In this document: positions 34,984 to 45,001 of the stretch, piece by piece | How the letters are laid out: every line of letters starts with the position of its first letter | How positions within the stretch are numbered: the stretch's first letter is position 1 | NCBI GenBank assembly: GCA_021604505.1 | Contig: BQJC01000001.1 | Coordinates: 1 to 64,000 of the forward strand | Source of the DNA: Nitrospinaceae bacterium | Lineage (GTDB): Bacteria > Nitrospinota > Nitrospinia > Nitrospinales > VA-1 | Direction of reading: 5' to 3' | DNA: 64,000 bases | The notes under the pieces: model-generated | What the model was told of the DNA's origin: nothing | What the model saw: only the letters and a program-made list of their open reading frames with translations | Database searches by the model: none | Made by a program: the position numbers and the translations under genes

Positions 34984-36456
34984 TTATTTGTTCCAGTTGG
35001 TGGGCATGAAAATCAGTATGACGCCAAAAATTTCCAACCGTCCCATCAACATCCATGTGATGGAGATGACCTTTCCCAGGGTGGGAAGGTCGGCGTAATT
35101 GCCCATAGGGCCGACCATGCCAAGACCGGGGCCGATATTAAAGAGGGTTGCGACCGACGCGGACAAAGAAGTGGTTAAATCCATCCCCATGAAGGAAAGC
35201 AGGATGCAGCTCAGGCCGGAGAGCCCTAAAAACAGAAACGTCAATGCAACGACGTTGGTCAGGTGATCCGGTTCTATGGTTTTTCCTCCCACCTTGACGT
35301 GGAATATGGCTCTCGGGTGCATCAGTTTTTGAAATTCCCTCAAGATCACTTTAAACAAAATGATGAAGCGGATGACTTTCAACGATCCGCTGGTGGACCC
35401 TGAGCATCCGCCAACGATCATGATGCCAAGGATCAGAACCTGAAGAAAATCCGGCCACAGGCTGAAATCGTCGGTGACGAACCCAGTCGTTGAGTTGATG
35501 GAAACCACCGTGAACGCGGCTTTTTGTAATGCCTTTCCGGCATCCGGTTCGGTGGCGGTTTCTATCAATCCCCAGGTAGCGAACAGGATGCAAATGATGA
35601 TCATTGAGCAATACCCGCGAAACTCCGGATTGTTCACGACAGCGCTGAAATTCTGCGTCACCAGCTGGTAATGCAGCGCAAAATTGATTCCCCCCAGAAA
35701 CATGAAAAGAATGATGACCGATTGGACGTAACTGCTCTCGAAGTATCCGACGCTTTCATTGTGCGGGGAGAACCCTCCGGTTGCGACCGTGGAAAACGTA
35801 TGGCAGACGGCATCGAATAGACTGACCCCTCCCAGCAGGAGAAACATGATTTCCAGCAGGGTGAGTACGATATAAGTTTTCCACAGCATCTTCGCTGTTT
35901 CTGCCAATCGCGGTTGCATCCTTTCAACCGTGCTCCCCCCTGGAATCTCGGCTTTGAACAGATGGGAACTGCCGATGCCCAACATGGGAAATATGGCGAG
36001 GGACAGCATGATGATTCCCATGCCGCCGACCCATTGCGTCAAATTCCTCCAAAACAGAATTTCCTTGGGAGCGGTGTCGATGTCAGTCAGTACCGAAGCG
36101 CCGGTTGTCGTGAAGCCGCTCATGCTTTCAAAAAAAGCGTCAATGAACTCAGGACAGACTCCGGTCAGGACAAAGGGTAGAGAGCCAAAAAAAGAAATCC
36201 CCACCCAGGAAAACGTGACAATGGCAAAGCCTTCCCGGTCTCTTAGTTTTTCAACGCCAGAGGGAAGAAATTTCCATAAGGCAAGTCCTGTCAAAAGAGA
36301 AGCGGCCAGCGTCAACGAAAACGCCTGCAGGGGGTCTAGATAATTTGGAAGAGCGGGGGTTTTATAATGCAGTGAGATTGCGATAGGAATCAACAGCAGG
36401 CCGGAGAGCAGGACCAGCAGGGCGCCGACAACGTTGAATATCGCTTTGATGTTCAT
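34984..36456 (-). CDS. trkH: Trk-type K+ uptake protein TrkH
   Basis: 490 residues with about ten membrane segments and the four K+ pore loops of the TrkH/KtrB fold: SGFTTTGASVLTD, HTFSTVATGGFSPHN, STTGFVTDDFSLWP and FNIGPGLGMVGPMGNYADLP. Its start overlaps the trkA stop by one base, so TrkA and TrkH are coupled. The pair takes up K+ against the gradient, gated by nucleotides on TrkA. Confidence 0.93.
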   Translation of the reverse strand: MNIKAIFNVVGALLVLLSGLLLIPIAISLHYKTPALPNYLDPLQAFSLTLAASLLTGLALWKFLPSGVEKLRDREGFAIVTFSWVGISFFGSLPFVLTGVCPEFIDAFFESMSGFTTTGASVLTDIDTAPKEILFWRNLTQWVGGMGIIMLSLAIFPMLGIGSSHLFKAEIPGGSTVERMQPRLAETAKMLWKTYIVLTLLEIMFLLLGGVSLFDAVCHTFSTVATGGFSPHNESVGYFESSYVQSVIILFMFLGGINFALHYQLVTQNFSAVVNNPEFRGYCSMIIICILFATWGLIETATEPDAGKALQKAAFTVVSINSTTGFVTDDFSLWPDFLQVLILGIMIVGGCSGSTSGSLKVIRFIILFKVILREFQKLMHPRAIFHVKVGGKTIEPDHLTNVVALTFLFLGLSGLSCILLSFMGMDLTTSLSASVATLFNIGPGLGMVGPMGNYADLPTLGKVISITWMLMGRLEIFGVILIFMPTNWNK

Positions 36457-37826
36457 CAGAATGGGAGAAAGTTTCTTTTGCTTCTACTTCCGAACAGTTT
36501 TTCGATTTTTTCGATGGCTTGCGGCAGAGCGACGACGATGACCGCATCACCGGCCTTGATTTCGATATCATCGGTGGGCACCATCATCTCTCCTTTTCTT
36601 AACAGAGCGCCGATCATGGCGTTTTCAGGGAATTTTACTTTCGCAATTTTCTTATTGACGATGGAAGAATTCGCATCGACTCCGATTTCCATGACCTCCG
36701 CATCTTCGATCAGTTTGAAAACCGACATGACCCGGCCTTTGCGCAGGTGCTTGAGAATGGCGCTGACCGTGATCAACCGCGGGTTGATCGTGATGTCCAT
36801 GCCAATCGTATCGAGGATGGGCAAATATTCCGGATCGTTGGTGATGACCAGAGCCCTCTTGGCGCCGTGTTTTTTTGCCAGCAGTGCGGAAAGTATGTTG
36901 GGTTCATCGTCTTCCGAGAGCGACAGGAAAAAATCAGCTTCGTTCATATTGATATCATTGAACAGGTTCAGGTCCGTACCGCTTCCGTGATGGACGACGC
37001 ACTTGGAAAGAACCTCCGCCGCCTGGTTGGCCTTTTCACGCGAAGGTTCGATGATCGATAAATCGCGGATACTTCCCTCCAGCGTTTTTGCCAAGTTAAT
37101 GGATACTTCGTTAGCGCCAAAAATGACAACCTTGTTGACCTCCTCCACCGTTTTATTCAACATAGGAAGAAGAAAGGGTAAAAATCCTTTATCGACAATC
37201 GTGTAAATTTTGTCCCCCGGCTGAATCATGTCCTCAGAGCGAGGAATGATCAGTTTTCCTTCCCGGACAAGGGCAACGATGAGAAAAGAATCCATGGTGG
37301 AGACGCTGCTGAGCTCGTGGATTTTTTTGCCCGCAATGGGGGCGTCTTCAGGGATGTCGAACTCGCGCAGGAGAATTTCTCCTTCAGCAAATTCGGCGAC
37401 GTTGACCACACCGGGCGTGCTGATGATCTTAAGGATGGTGTCGATAATAATGTTGCCGGGATTGATGGCCTGGTCGATACAAAGCTCTTCCGGTGAGAAG
37501 ATGCGTCCGGCTTCCGTAAACTCTTCGTTGCGGATTCGTGCAAATCGTTTATCGATATTGAATCGAGAGGCAAGAAAGCACACCAGAATATTGATTTCAT
37601 CCTTATCCGTGACCGCAATCACCATCTCCATGTCCTTGATGCCTGCCTTTACTAAAACCGTAGGCAGGCAGGCGTTGCCGATGACGCTCAAGACATCCAG
37701 CGTGTCAGAAATACGGCGCATTTTTTCCGGGTCCTGGTCCACGATCGAGATGTCATGACCTTCCTTGGAAAGTTCCTGAGCCAGATTGAAGCCGACGACT
37801 CCCGCTCCAACAATGAGGATTTTCAT
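36456..37826 (-). CDS. trkA: Trk K+ uptake regulatory subunit TrkA
   Basis: 456 residues arranged as two RCK modules. The first starts MKILIVGAGVVGFNLAQELSK, a Rossmann G-x-G-x-x-G for NAD(H); the second begins KVVIFGANEVSINLAKTL, where the glycines are less well kept. Each is followed by a TrkA_C domain (GKKIHELSSVSTMDSFLIVAL; NKKIAKVKFPENAMIGALLR). TrkA forms the cytoplasmic gating ring of TrkH. First gene of the trkA-trkH unit. Confidence 0.93.
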   Translation of the reverse strand: MKILIVGAGVVGFNLAQELSKEGHDISIVDQDPEKMRRISDTLDVLSVIGNACLPTVLVKAGIKDMEMVIAVTDKDEINILVCFLASRFNIDKRFARIRNEEFTEAGRIFSPEELCIDQAINPGNIIIDTILKIISTPGVVNVAEFAEGEILLREFDIPEDAPIAGKKIHELSSVSTMDSFLIVALVREGKLIIPRSEDMIQPGDKIYTIVDKGFLPFLLPMLNKTVEEVNKVVIFGANEVSINLAKTLEGSIRDLSIIEPSREKANQAAEVLSKCVVHHGSGTDLNLFNDINMNEADFFLSLSEDDEPNILSALLAKKHGAKRALVITNDPEYLPILDTIGMDITINPRLITVSAILKHLRKGRVMSVFKLIEDAEVMEIGVDANSSIVNKKIAKVKFPENAMIGALLRKGEMMVPTDDIEIKAGDAVIVVALPQAIEKIEKLFGSRSKRNFLPF

Positions 37827-37920
37827 ATTCGTTATTTCTGTCTTTTGAAGGAGATCAAAAGACCGGGGTGTGATCTGTCATTTTGAAGTTCCACAACGGA
37901 TTTGTGAAAGGCCGCAAGGT

Positions 37921-38772
37921 TTATTTTGGATTATTCAAAAATTCCAGAAAATTGGAATCGTCCGAAAGGAGAAGGGTGGTATCTGTTTTAAGAGAATTTT
38001 TATACGCTTCCATGGAGCGCATGAATGCGTAAAATTTAGGATCTTTTTGAAACGCTTCCGCATAAATTTTGGTCGAAAGACCGTCCCCTTCACCACGGGT
38101 TTCCTGTTCTTGTTTGTAAGCGTCTGCAATCAGGATGGTTTTTTCCTTATCGGTTTCCGCCCGGATTTTCGTGGCTTCTTCTCGCCCCTCGGACCGGTAC
38201 TCCTTGGCGATTCGTTCCCGCTCGGTCCGCATGCGGTTGAAAATGGAATTGGCGATTTCCGGAGGCAGGTCGGTTCTCTTGATTCGTACCGCGACAACTT
38301 CGATCCCATATTCCGAGGCTTTATTATTAGCTTCTTTTGAAACTTTATCCATGATGACTTCGCGGGTTTCCGTGACGATATCGATGAGTTGATGCGTGCC
38401 GATCTCAACACGGAGCTCGGAAAACAGAATATCGTCCAGACGCGATTCTGCGCCTCTGACGTCACGAACCGTTTCCAGAAACTTCAAGGGATCGACGATT
38501 TTCCAGACCGTGAAATTATCGATCAACAGATTTTTCTTGTCCTTGGTGATGACTTCGGTTGGCGACGAGTCGTTGTCGAGGAGTTGTTTGGAAAAATAGC
38601 GAACCTTCTGGATGAATGGAATTTTAAAATACAGTCCCGGTTCGGTGACAATCTGTTTTGGCTTTTGAAGTTCCAGAATGATGGCGGTTTGCGTCATATG
38701 CACTGTAAACATCGAGGAAGAAGCTAGAACGATGGCTAAAATGCCGACAATGATCAGAGTGTTTTGTTTCAT
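37921..38772 (-). CDS. hflC: HflC-type SPFH membrane protein
   Basis: 283 residues: an N-terminal membrane segment (TLIIVGILAIVLASSSMF), FTVHMTQTAIILELQKPKQI, PGLYFKIPFIQKV and DGLSTKIYAEAFQKDPKFYAF, the HflC C-terminal signature. HflC with HflK encloses the FtsH protease in the inner membrane. It starts nine bases after hflK. Confidence 0.92.
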   Translation of the reverse strand: MKQNTLIIVGILAIVLASSSMFTVHMTQTAIILELQKPKQIVTEPGLYFKIPFIQKVRYFSKQLLDNDSSPTEVITKDKKNLLIDNFTVWKIVDPLKFLETVRDVRGAESRLDDILFSELRVEIGTHQLIDIVTETREVIMDKVSKEANNKASEYGIEVVAVRIKRTDLPPEIANSIFNRMRTERERIAKEYRSEGREEATKIRAETDKEKTILIADAYKQEQETRGEGDGLSTKIYAEAFQKDPKFYAFMRSMEAYKNSLKTDTTLLLSDDSNFLEFLNNPK

Positions 38773-38781
38773 AAGTTTATT

Positions 38782-39828
38782 TTATTTTTTTGAATCCGGT
38801 AAAATCGAATTTTTAGATAACGGTAGAATGGGAAGGACCCCTTGCTTTTGGTCGCCCATCACGAATTTCCCGACGGTCGGCAAAATCTCTTCCATCGTTT
38901 CAAGGTAAATCCGCTTGCGGGTGATGTCAGGGGCTTTTTTGTATTCTTCGTATTGCGAGAGAAAACGTTTCGCGTCACCTTCCGATCGCTTGATTTTTTC
39001 TTCGCGGTAGGCTTCGGCTTCCCTGAGAATCTGTGCCGCCCGGCCACGGGCTTCCGGGATCACCGCATTTCGGTAACCTTGCGCTTCATTGATCATTCGC
39101 TCCTTATCTTCGCGGGCGCTGACCACGTCTTTAAAAGCGCCGGCCACCTGCTCGGGAGGATTTACACCCTGCAACTGCAGGGTGATTATTTGGATTCCGG
39201 CCTGAAACTGGTCGAGGAGGCCCTGAATCTGTGCTCCGGCAAGGATCTGGATTTCCGCCTTTCCTGTGGTCAGGGCTTCATCGATATTACGACTGCCGAT
39301 GATTCCGCGAATCACGGTTTCCGCGGCATCGCGGACCAGTTTGTGCGGCCGCCTGACATTAAACAGATAAGCCACCGAGTCGGAAATCCGGTATTGAACC
39401 ACCAGGTTGATGTCGATGATATTTTGATCGCCGGTGAGCATCAGAGATTCCGCAGGGACTTTTTGCAATTGCCCCGAGGCGGTCTGGCGAAACCCAATCT
39501 CTGCACGGCGAACCTGGCGAATTTTTGGGGTGGACGCATGCTCGATGGGTGACGGAAACTTGAAGTGCAGCCCGGGAGAAGTGGTGCGGGTGAATTTCCC
39601 GAAGGTGGTGACCACGCCCTCTTCATCCGGTTCGACAAAATAAAAGGTTCCGGGCAGAATCCAGACCAATAATAAAAGGATGATAATTCCCAGAAACATC
39701 GAAGGTTTGAATTTTGGGATTTTCAGTTGCGGAATATCAAAAGGGGGTTTTCCCCCTGGAGGACCGCCGCCTCCCCCCTTGAATCGATCTTCGGGGCCTC
39801 TCTGTTCGTGCAGGTCGTCCCAAGCCAT
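38782..39828 (-). CDS. hflK: HflK-type SPFH membrane protein
   Basis: 348 residues. A G/P-rich cytoplasmic N-terminus (EDRFKGGGGGPPGGKPPF) and a membrane segment (MFLGIIILLLLVWILPGTFY) precede a band-7 domain (VEPDEEGVVTTFGKFTRT, PGLHFKFPSPIEH) and a coiled coil (ARGRAAQILREAEAYREEK). Typical HflK. Operon with hflC. No ftsH gene is in the window. Confidence 0.92.
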   Translation of the reverse strand: MAWDDLHEQRGPEDRFKGGGGGPPGGKPPFDIPQLKIPKFKPSMFLGIIILLLLVWILPGTFYFVEPDEEGVVTTFGKFTRTTSPGLHFKFPSPIEHASTPKIRQVRRAEIGFRQTASGQLQKVPAESLMLTGDQNIIDINLVVQYRISDSVAYLFNVRRPHKLVRDAAETVIRGIIGSRNIDEALTTGKAEIQILAGAQIQGLLDQFQAGIQIITLQLQGVNPPEQVAGAFKDVVSAREDKERMINEAQGYRNAVIPEARGRAAQILREAEAYREEKIKRSEGDAKRFLSQYEEYKKAPDITRKRIYLETMEEILPTVGKFVMGDQKQGVLPILPLSKNSILPDSKK

Positions 39829-39948
39829 ATAGTTCTTTTCTTTCCAAAAAATGATTGAAAGTTAAAACGGTTACCAATCGGATTACGCTAGCAAACTCAA
39901 ATCGCAAAGTCAATAACGGGACTTTGCGCAAAAAGCGCGGGAAATGGT

Positions 39949-42900
39949 TCAATAAAGGAGGATTTTCCCTTCCTCATCGAATTCAATTCCGCGGGCGGCA
40001 AGGTATTTCAGGGCGTCTCTCAACCCGGTGAGGTTTTCCAGTTGGCCAGTCACATCCTTAAACTGTTTGAGACTGGTTACCGGAACCCGTTTCAATTCAG
40101 GAGCCTTGATAATATCCCCGAGGACTTTATTTTTTAACCACGCTTCGACGTTCAAGTTGCCGTTTTCAACGGTCACGAGAATCCGGTGCGGCGACGCCAG
40201 TTTCAGTTTTGCCCGGGTGTCGACGATGGCGGGCCTGCTTTCTTCCGGGTCCAGAAATAAAAGAAACCGGTCCAAAGTTTTTGCGCCAATGCGGGTGATG
40301 GCAAACCTGGTAACAATCTGATCGATGGAAATCGGTTCCGATTCCTGCCCCTGTTTTAACTTGAGTCCCAGTTGCATATTGCCGTCGATTTCCGATTCGG
40401 ATTTTTCTGCTTCTTTGGAGAATCCCACCAACCCGCCAAAATTCAATCCTGCAAATTCCGTGGAAAAACTCAACTCCGGGCCTTCTGGAGTCGGGATGAC
40501 AAACAGGTTTCCCGCGACCGATCCATCCAGTATGTCGAACAGAAATTTCTCCACCAGTAAACGGTTATTTTTAAATAGAACATCCAGACCGATATGGGAC
40601 ACTTTCTGACCGGCGGCCTCAATCTCTTGAATTGTAAAATTATTTTTATGTTTGGAAAAATCCCTGAGCTGAGTGAAAAACCCTTTCCGGGATGCCAGAA
40701 AAGATTCAGGCAGGGTCTTGACCAGGACGCGTTCGAAAAACAGGGTTTTATTAAAAGGAAACTTTCCGTTGAGACGAGTCACCTTGAGCACGTCGGGAAT
40801 TTGAGCGTTGAATTCCTCGAACTCCACCCTGCCGTCGACGGCAACCCGTTCTCCAGAGACCATTTTAAGCCCCAGGGTAGCGAGTAAAGCGCCATGCGCC
40901 TGGATGCCTTGAAGAAACTGTTGCGTCCCTTCGCTGATGGCCTTTTTAAATTGCAGTTGATTGTTTGTGGTCAAAGAGATGTCCAGACGGCGTGACATTT
41001 CCTTTGGCTTTAAGGGAATTTTTCCCGTGAGAAAAGGTTTCAAACCATCCACACTGCCGGCCATCGAATGCAGGACCCCATATTTTTTGATCGAAAACTC
41101 ATGCGTATCAAGCGTGAATTTGTTGAAATCGGCAAGAGAGTATTTGAAATCAAATTTTGGGTCGAGCCAGTCTTCACCGAGAATATTTTTAAGGAATAAT
41201 TTCGCAAGTGAAACGTTTCCTGAGACGGTTCCGTTTCCATCCTGGAAGTTTACCAGGGTGGATGTATTCATGTCCTCAACGGCAATGCTCTGGCTCGGCC
41301 AGGAAAGAGAGGCGCCTCCCAATTGAAAGCCGGCCTTCGCCACGATGGGAAGAGACGTTTTCTTCAATTCAAATTTTTCGGGAATTTCTCCTTTGGCGTC
41401 GAGGGAAAGATCCACCGATCCCGCCACCTCGAGGTCCTCCATGCCTTCTTTAAATGCTTTTGGAACGTTCTTCCAAATGGCGGCGAGTTCGGTTTCGGTG
41501 ACCGTGGAGTCAACGTCAAAGGTTTTCCCCCAGTTTTTGAGTTCGGCTTTGACGTCAAGATTCACCAGCGAAGGGGCGATGAGCGAGACTTTGTCGATGT
41601 CAAACTCGCCGGTTTTCAGATTTTGCGTCGACGAACTGGTAAATGTGATCGGCCCCACAGGAATTTTTCCGTCCAGCTTTTCAGGAGAAGGTGGATCGAT
41701 CTTAAGGTCGACTGCGGTTTTGGTTTGTGTCAACGAAAGGTCGTTGACGTCGACCGCAAAGGAGGTCTGGATTTTTCCGGTTTTAATTTCCTGCACGCCC
41801 TCGACATCGAGAATCGAAACCGTTCCCTTCAAAACCGCATTTTTAAAATCCTTTGCATAAAGGTCGCTCTTCAACGAAGTGTCTATCGCCAGACCGGTTA
41901 CCACCAATTCCGGGTCGAGTGACTGAACGCGGTCCAGTTGAATCGAGGTTTTATTTGTGATCGGAATTTTGCCCGGCTCGCCGGTCAACGGGTAGTATCC
42001 GCTCATGGTCAGGTCGGTTTTTAGGATCATGGGTCCGAGTTCTACTTTGTCCAGAGCCTTGACTTGGTCGATTCGAGTTTCAACCTCCAGACGGGGGATT
42101 TTAACGCCCTTGGCGGGAATGTAATCGACGGGAAAAGTAATTGTTGAGGAAACCTGTTTGACCTCGACCGGGGGATTTTTTAACTGGCTATCAATCCCTT
42201 GCAATTTTATCTCGGTGTTTAGCAATGCCTGAATGGGTTGAAAGTTTTCATCCAGCCGTCCTTGCACAACGGCGTGTACTTTGGTCGTGCCGGCGCTTGG
42301 AAAGCCGTCGATTTTTTGCAATAGATTTTGAGGCACGAGGGAACGCAGGGGTTTCAGTTGGATGTCGATGTCCTGCTCCACCTTAAAGGAAGCCTTGCCG
42401 AAATTTTTTGCACGTCCCTGCACTTTCCCGCCAACGGCGGAACCCAAAGAATAATCCACATTGAAAAAGTGAATGTCCCCCGACTGCCAGTTGGCTTTCG
42501 CGGAACCTTTAAGGTCGACGCCGGTTTTTACCCGGTCCATTTCAGGAGGGATGACTTCAAGGTTTTTGATAGCGGTGGAAAAAGTCAGGGCCACCTCCGA
42601 CAGATTGGAACCTTTGGCCTGGATTTTAAGGTTTTGGCTGAGATCGTTGACGGTCAGGTTTTGCGCCTGACCCCGATTGATTTTGAGTTGGATTTTGCCG
42701 TCGAGGTTTTCGGGAACGCCGTTCACTAATTTCGCGTTTGTTAAATCGATTTCAGCATCGACCCCTTTAAGTTTGGCGGAGAGCGGCGGATGGTTGGCAA
42801 AAAAATCTTTGACGGAAATTTTCCCGCCCAGGGTTTCAATATCCCCAGGCTTAAAACCCGGCAAACTGCCTTTGATTTCAAGACCGCTGACCCGGACGTT

Positions 42901-44034
42901 TCCCCCGGCTTCAAGCGGTGGAATCAGGGTTCCCGCCCACTCAATCAACTCCTCAATATTGAAAGCCGCTTCGTTGAGCCGGATATTGAAACGGGGGTTC
43001 GATGTCAATCGATCGGCTTGCACGGAAAGGTCGACGCGGGTTTTTTCCGAAAGATGGAATGCCATTTTTTGGATTTTCAGACTTTCTTCTTTAACACCCG
43101 CTTCAAGCCCTATTTCGGCGGAAAAATCAGGAGCGGGAAGCGGATCTCCGATTTGAATCTGATTTTTTTTGAAACCGATATCACCCGTTAACCGAATATC
43201 ATTGAGATCCTGGGTGCTGACCTCCACGTTCATGAGGGCAAGCGTTTTAACCTCAATGCCTTCCCCCTGGCTGGAAGAAAATTCCAGATTGTGCTGCCCC
43301 TTTTGAGGAGCGACCCAAGTGGTTTGTAGCCAGATATCGATTTCCTCGGGTTCGAGTTTGCCGCGGGCGTTTACATTCAACCCCTCAAGCCGGCTTTTTG
43401 TTTCCCCATCCATGTCGAGGTTTACCCGGACGTTGCGGATGGAAAACTCGCTTAAATTTATAGCAATGGGGAGAGGCGGGAGACCGGCGGGTTTTTCTTC
43501 CGCAGGGGCGGGTTTCGAGCGTTGCTTGGGCCCGCCCAACTCCAGGAGCGGTTGAAAATTCCAAACGCCGTTGACCGATATCAGGTTCAATTCAGGTTGG
43601 TCGACGCTCACCTCGTTGATGGTGAACCGTCCCTTAATGAGTTGTGTCAGGTCGTAATCCAAAACGACATTTTGAATACTCAAAATTGACGGTTCCTGCC
43701 CGAGTTTCAGCTGGGAAATTTTTAAGCCGGAAAGAAGACTGATATCCAAAGAGTCGATGGACACCGGAATTTTTAAAATCCGGCTCAGTTCTTTTTCGGC
43801 GATGGGCGTGAGCCGCTCCGAGGGAAAATAATAAGATATAACGATGCCGGCTATGAGCAGAAGGAGAATGAAACATAGAACTCCGTAACCGAAAAAAGTG
43901 AGCAGGCGCTTTAGCCAGGATTTCTTTTTTTTGTCTTTTGGATCTTGTTTTTCAGGAGTCAGTTCTTCAGGCGGGGCAAGTTCTTCCACATCCTGGGGCA
44001 TCGATGTTTTGTCGGGAGGAATGATATCGTTCAT
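39949..44034 (-). CDS. Giant AsmA-like envelope protein 2 (1361 residues)
   Basis: A charged N-terminus (EELTPEKQDPKDKKKKSWLK), one membrane anchor (LTFFGYGVLCFILLLLIAG) and the AsmA domain start: PSERLTPIAEKELSRILKIP, SIDSLDISLLSGLKISQLKLG, LTQLIKGRFTINEVSVDQPE. The long remainder is beta-rich. The whole is a plausible lipid-transfer groove of the AsmA/DUF748/TamB superfamily. Paralogue of the 25930 protein, with low identity by eye. It starts four bases after the M28 peptidase stop and lies upstream of hflKC; all are same-strand, so probably one envelope operon. Confidence 0.83.
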   Translation of the reverse strand: MNDIIPPDKTSMPQDVEELAPPEELTPEKQDPKDKKKKSWLKRLLTFFGYGVLCFILLLLIAGIVISYYFPSERLTPIAEKELSRILKIPVSIDSLDISLLSGLKISQLKLGQEPSILSIQNVVLDYDLTQLIKGRFTINEVSVDQPELNLISVNGVWNFQPLLELGGPKQRSKPAPAEEKPAGLPPLPIAINLSEFSIRNVRVNLDMDGETKSRLEGLNVNARGKLEPEEIDIWLQTTWVAPQKGQHNLEFSSSQGEGIEVKTLALMNVEVSTQDLNDIRLTGDIGFKKNQIQIGDPLPAPDFSAEIGLEAGVKEESLKIQKMAFHLSEKTRVDLSVQADRLTSNPRFNIRLNEAAFNIEELIEWAGTLIPPLEAGGNVRVSGLEIKGSLPGFKPGDIETLGGKISVKDFFANHPPLSAKLKGVDAEIDLTNAKLVNGVPENLDGKIQLKINRGQAQNLTVNDLSQNLKIQAKGSNLSEVALTFSTAIKNLEVIPPEMDRVKTGVDLKGSAKANWQSGDIHFFNVDYSLGSAVGGKVQGRAKNFGKASFKVEQDIDIQLKPLRSLVPQNLLQKIDGFPSAGTTKVHAVVQGRLDENFQPIQALLNTEIKLQGIDSQLKNPPVEVKQVSSTITFPVDYIPAKGVKIPRLEVETRIDQVKALDKVELGPMILKTDLTMSGYYPLTGEPGKIPITNKTSIQLDRVQSLDPELVVTGLAIDTSLKSDLYAKDFKNAVLKGTVSILDVEGVQEIKTGKIQTSFAVDVNDLSLTQTKTAVDLKIDPPSPEKLDGKIPVGPITFTSSSTQNLKTGEFDIDKVSLIAPSLVNLDVKAELKNWGKTFDVDSTVTETELAAIWKNVPKAFKEGMEDLEVAGSVDLSLDAKGEIPEKFELKKTSLPIVAKAGFQLGGASLSWPSQSIAVEDMNTSTLVNFQDGNGTVSGNVSLAKLFLKNILGEDWLDPKFDFKYSLADFNKFTLDTHEFSIKKYGVLHSMAGSVDGLKPFLTGKIPLKPKEMSRRLDISLTTNNQLQFKKAISEGTQQFLQGIQAHGALLATLGLKMVSGERVAVDGRVEFEEFNAQIPDVLKVTRLNGKFPFNKTLFFERVLVKTLPESFLASRKGFFTQLRDFSKHKNNFTIQEIEAAGQKVSHIGLDVLFKNNRLLVEKFLFDILDGSVAGNLFVIPTPEGPELSFSTEFAGLNFGGLVGFSKEAEKSESEIDGNMQLGLKLKQGQESEPISIDQIVTRFAITRIGAKTLDRFLLFLDPEESRPAIVDTRAKLKLASPHRILVTVENGNLNVEAWLKNKVLGDIIKAPELKRVPVTSLKQFKDVTGQLENLTGLRDALKYLAARGIEFDEEGKILLY

Positions 44035-44038
44035 TTAT

Positions 44039-44893
44039 TTATGCCAGATGGTGTTCCAGGAACCTGGAGGTTGCCTTAACGATATCGCCCATGAACTCTA
44101 AATTGAGCGTGTCCAATGTGTCCGTGGGTTGGTGATAATTGGGGTTTCTCAAAAAAGCCGTGTCGGTGATCATCACTGCGGGAATATCATTTTCCCAGAA
44201 CGGAGAATGGTCGCTGAGGGTCACCTCGCGAAACTGGTTGCCCTTGCCTGGAACCACCAGTCTTTCTACAGACAGATCCGGAACCGACTGTTTCATGAGG
44301 TCCGCTACAGAATGAGTCAATGCCGCCGATGGTTCATTGCCCACTACGGCGATAAAGTCTCCGGTGTCCGGGTATTTGGCGGCGTCCAAATAGGGGGGGT
44401 AGGTTTGCGACCCCGGCTCCGGATTAAAAAAGCCCACCATTTCCAGAGAAATCATTCCGATGAACCGTTCATTTTTAGACTGATCTAGAAAGTAATGGCT
44501 TCCCAGGAAACCATATTCTTCCAAAGTGAATCCAGCGAACAGGAGGGATTTTTTGAGTTGCGTTCTGTCCAGGCAACGCGCGATTTCCAATAGAGCCGCG
44601 ACGGCGCTGGCGTTATCATCGGCGCCGGGAGTGCCCTCCACGCCGTCGTAATGCGCGCCCAGCACGAAAGTCCCGGAAGAAGGGTCGGAACCCTTTTTCA
44701 GACCCAGGATATTTAAAGAATGCATGCCGTCAAACGGGACTTTTTCGTCCCGGACGGTCAGGTTGCAGCTCTTCAATTCTTTGCGAATGTATTCTCCCGA
44801 CCATGCGAGTCGTTCCGGCGCCGTGTAAGGGTTGCGTTCATGAGCCAGAGCGGCTAGATCGGATTCTATATTATTTAGATTCGGTTCTTGCAT
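44039..44893 (-). CDS. M28-family zinc aminopeptidase
   Basis: 284 residues. Co-catalytic zinc ligands of M28 are in order: His81 and Asp83 in LGAHYDGVEGTPG, bridging Asp92 in GADDNASAV, catalytic Glu and metal Glu in FTLEEYGFLG, E151 in SLEMVGFF, and the last His in PNYHQPTDT. No signal peptide, so probably cytoplasmic. Substrate unknown; relatives cleave N-terminal amino acids or act as glutaminyl cyclase-like enzymes. First gene of the run with AsmA-like protein 2. Confidence 0.9.
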   Translation of the reverse strand: MQEPNLNNIESDLAALAHERNPYTAPERLAWSGEYIRKELKSCNLTVRDEKVPFDGMHSLNILGLKKGSDPSSGTFVLGAHYDGVEGTPGADDNASAVAALLEIARCLDRTQLKKSLLFAGFTLEEYGFLGSHYFLDQSKNERFIGMISLEMVGFFNPEPGSQTYPPYLDAAKYPDTGDFIAVVGNEPSAALTHSVADLMKQSVPDLSVERLVVPGKGNQFREVTLSDHSPFWENDIPAVMITDTAFLRNPNYHQPTDTLDTLNLEFMGDIVKATSRFLEHHLA

Positions 44894-45001
44894 CTACCTT
44901 CAAATGTTGAGATACACCCCTCCCGGCCAGGAAGGGTTTTCAATTTTTGGTTTTGTCAAAAAACAGTTTACTTTTTTCAGGGTTCGTCATACCATATCCG
45001 C

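Noticed and set aside
41323-43191. Long forward frames opposite AsmA-like protein 2
   Set aside because: Shadow frames of a real, domain-bearing gene; no starts with ribosome sites.
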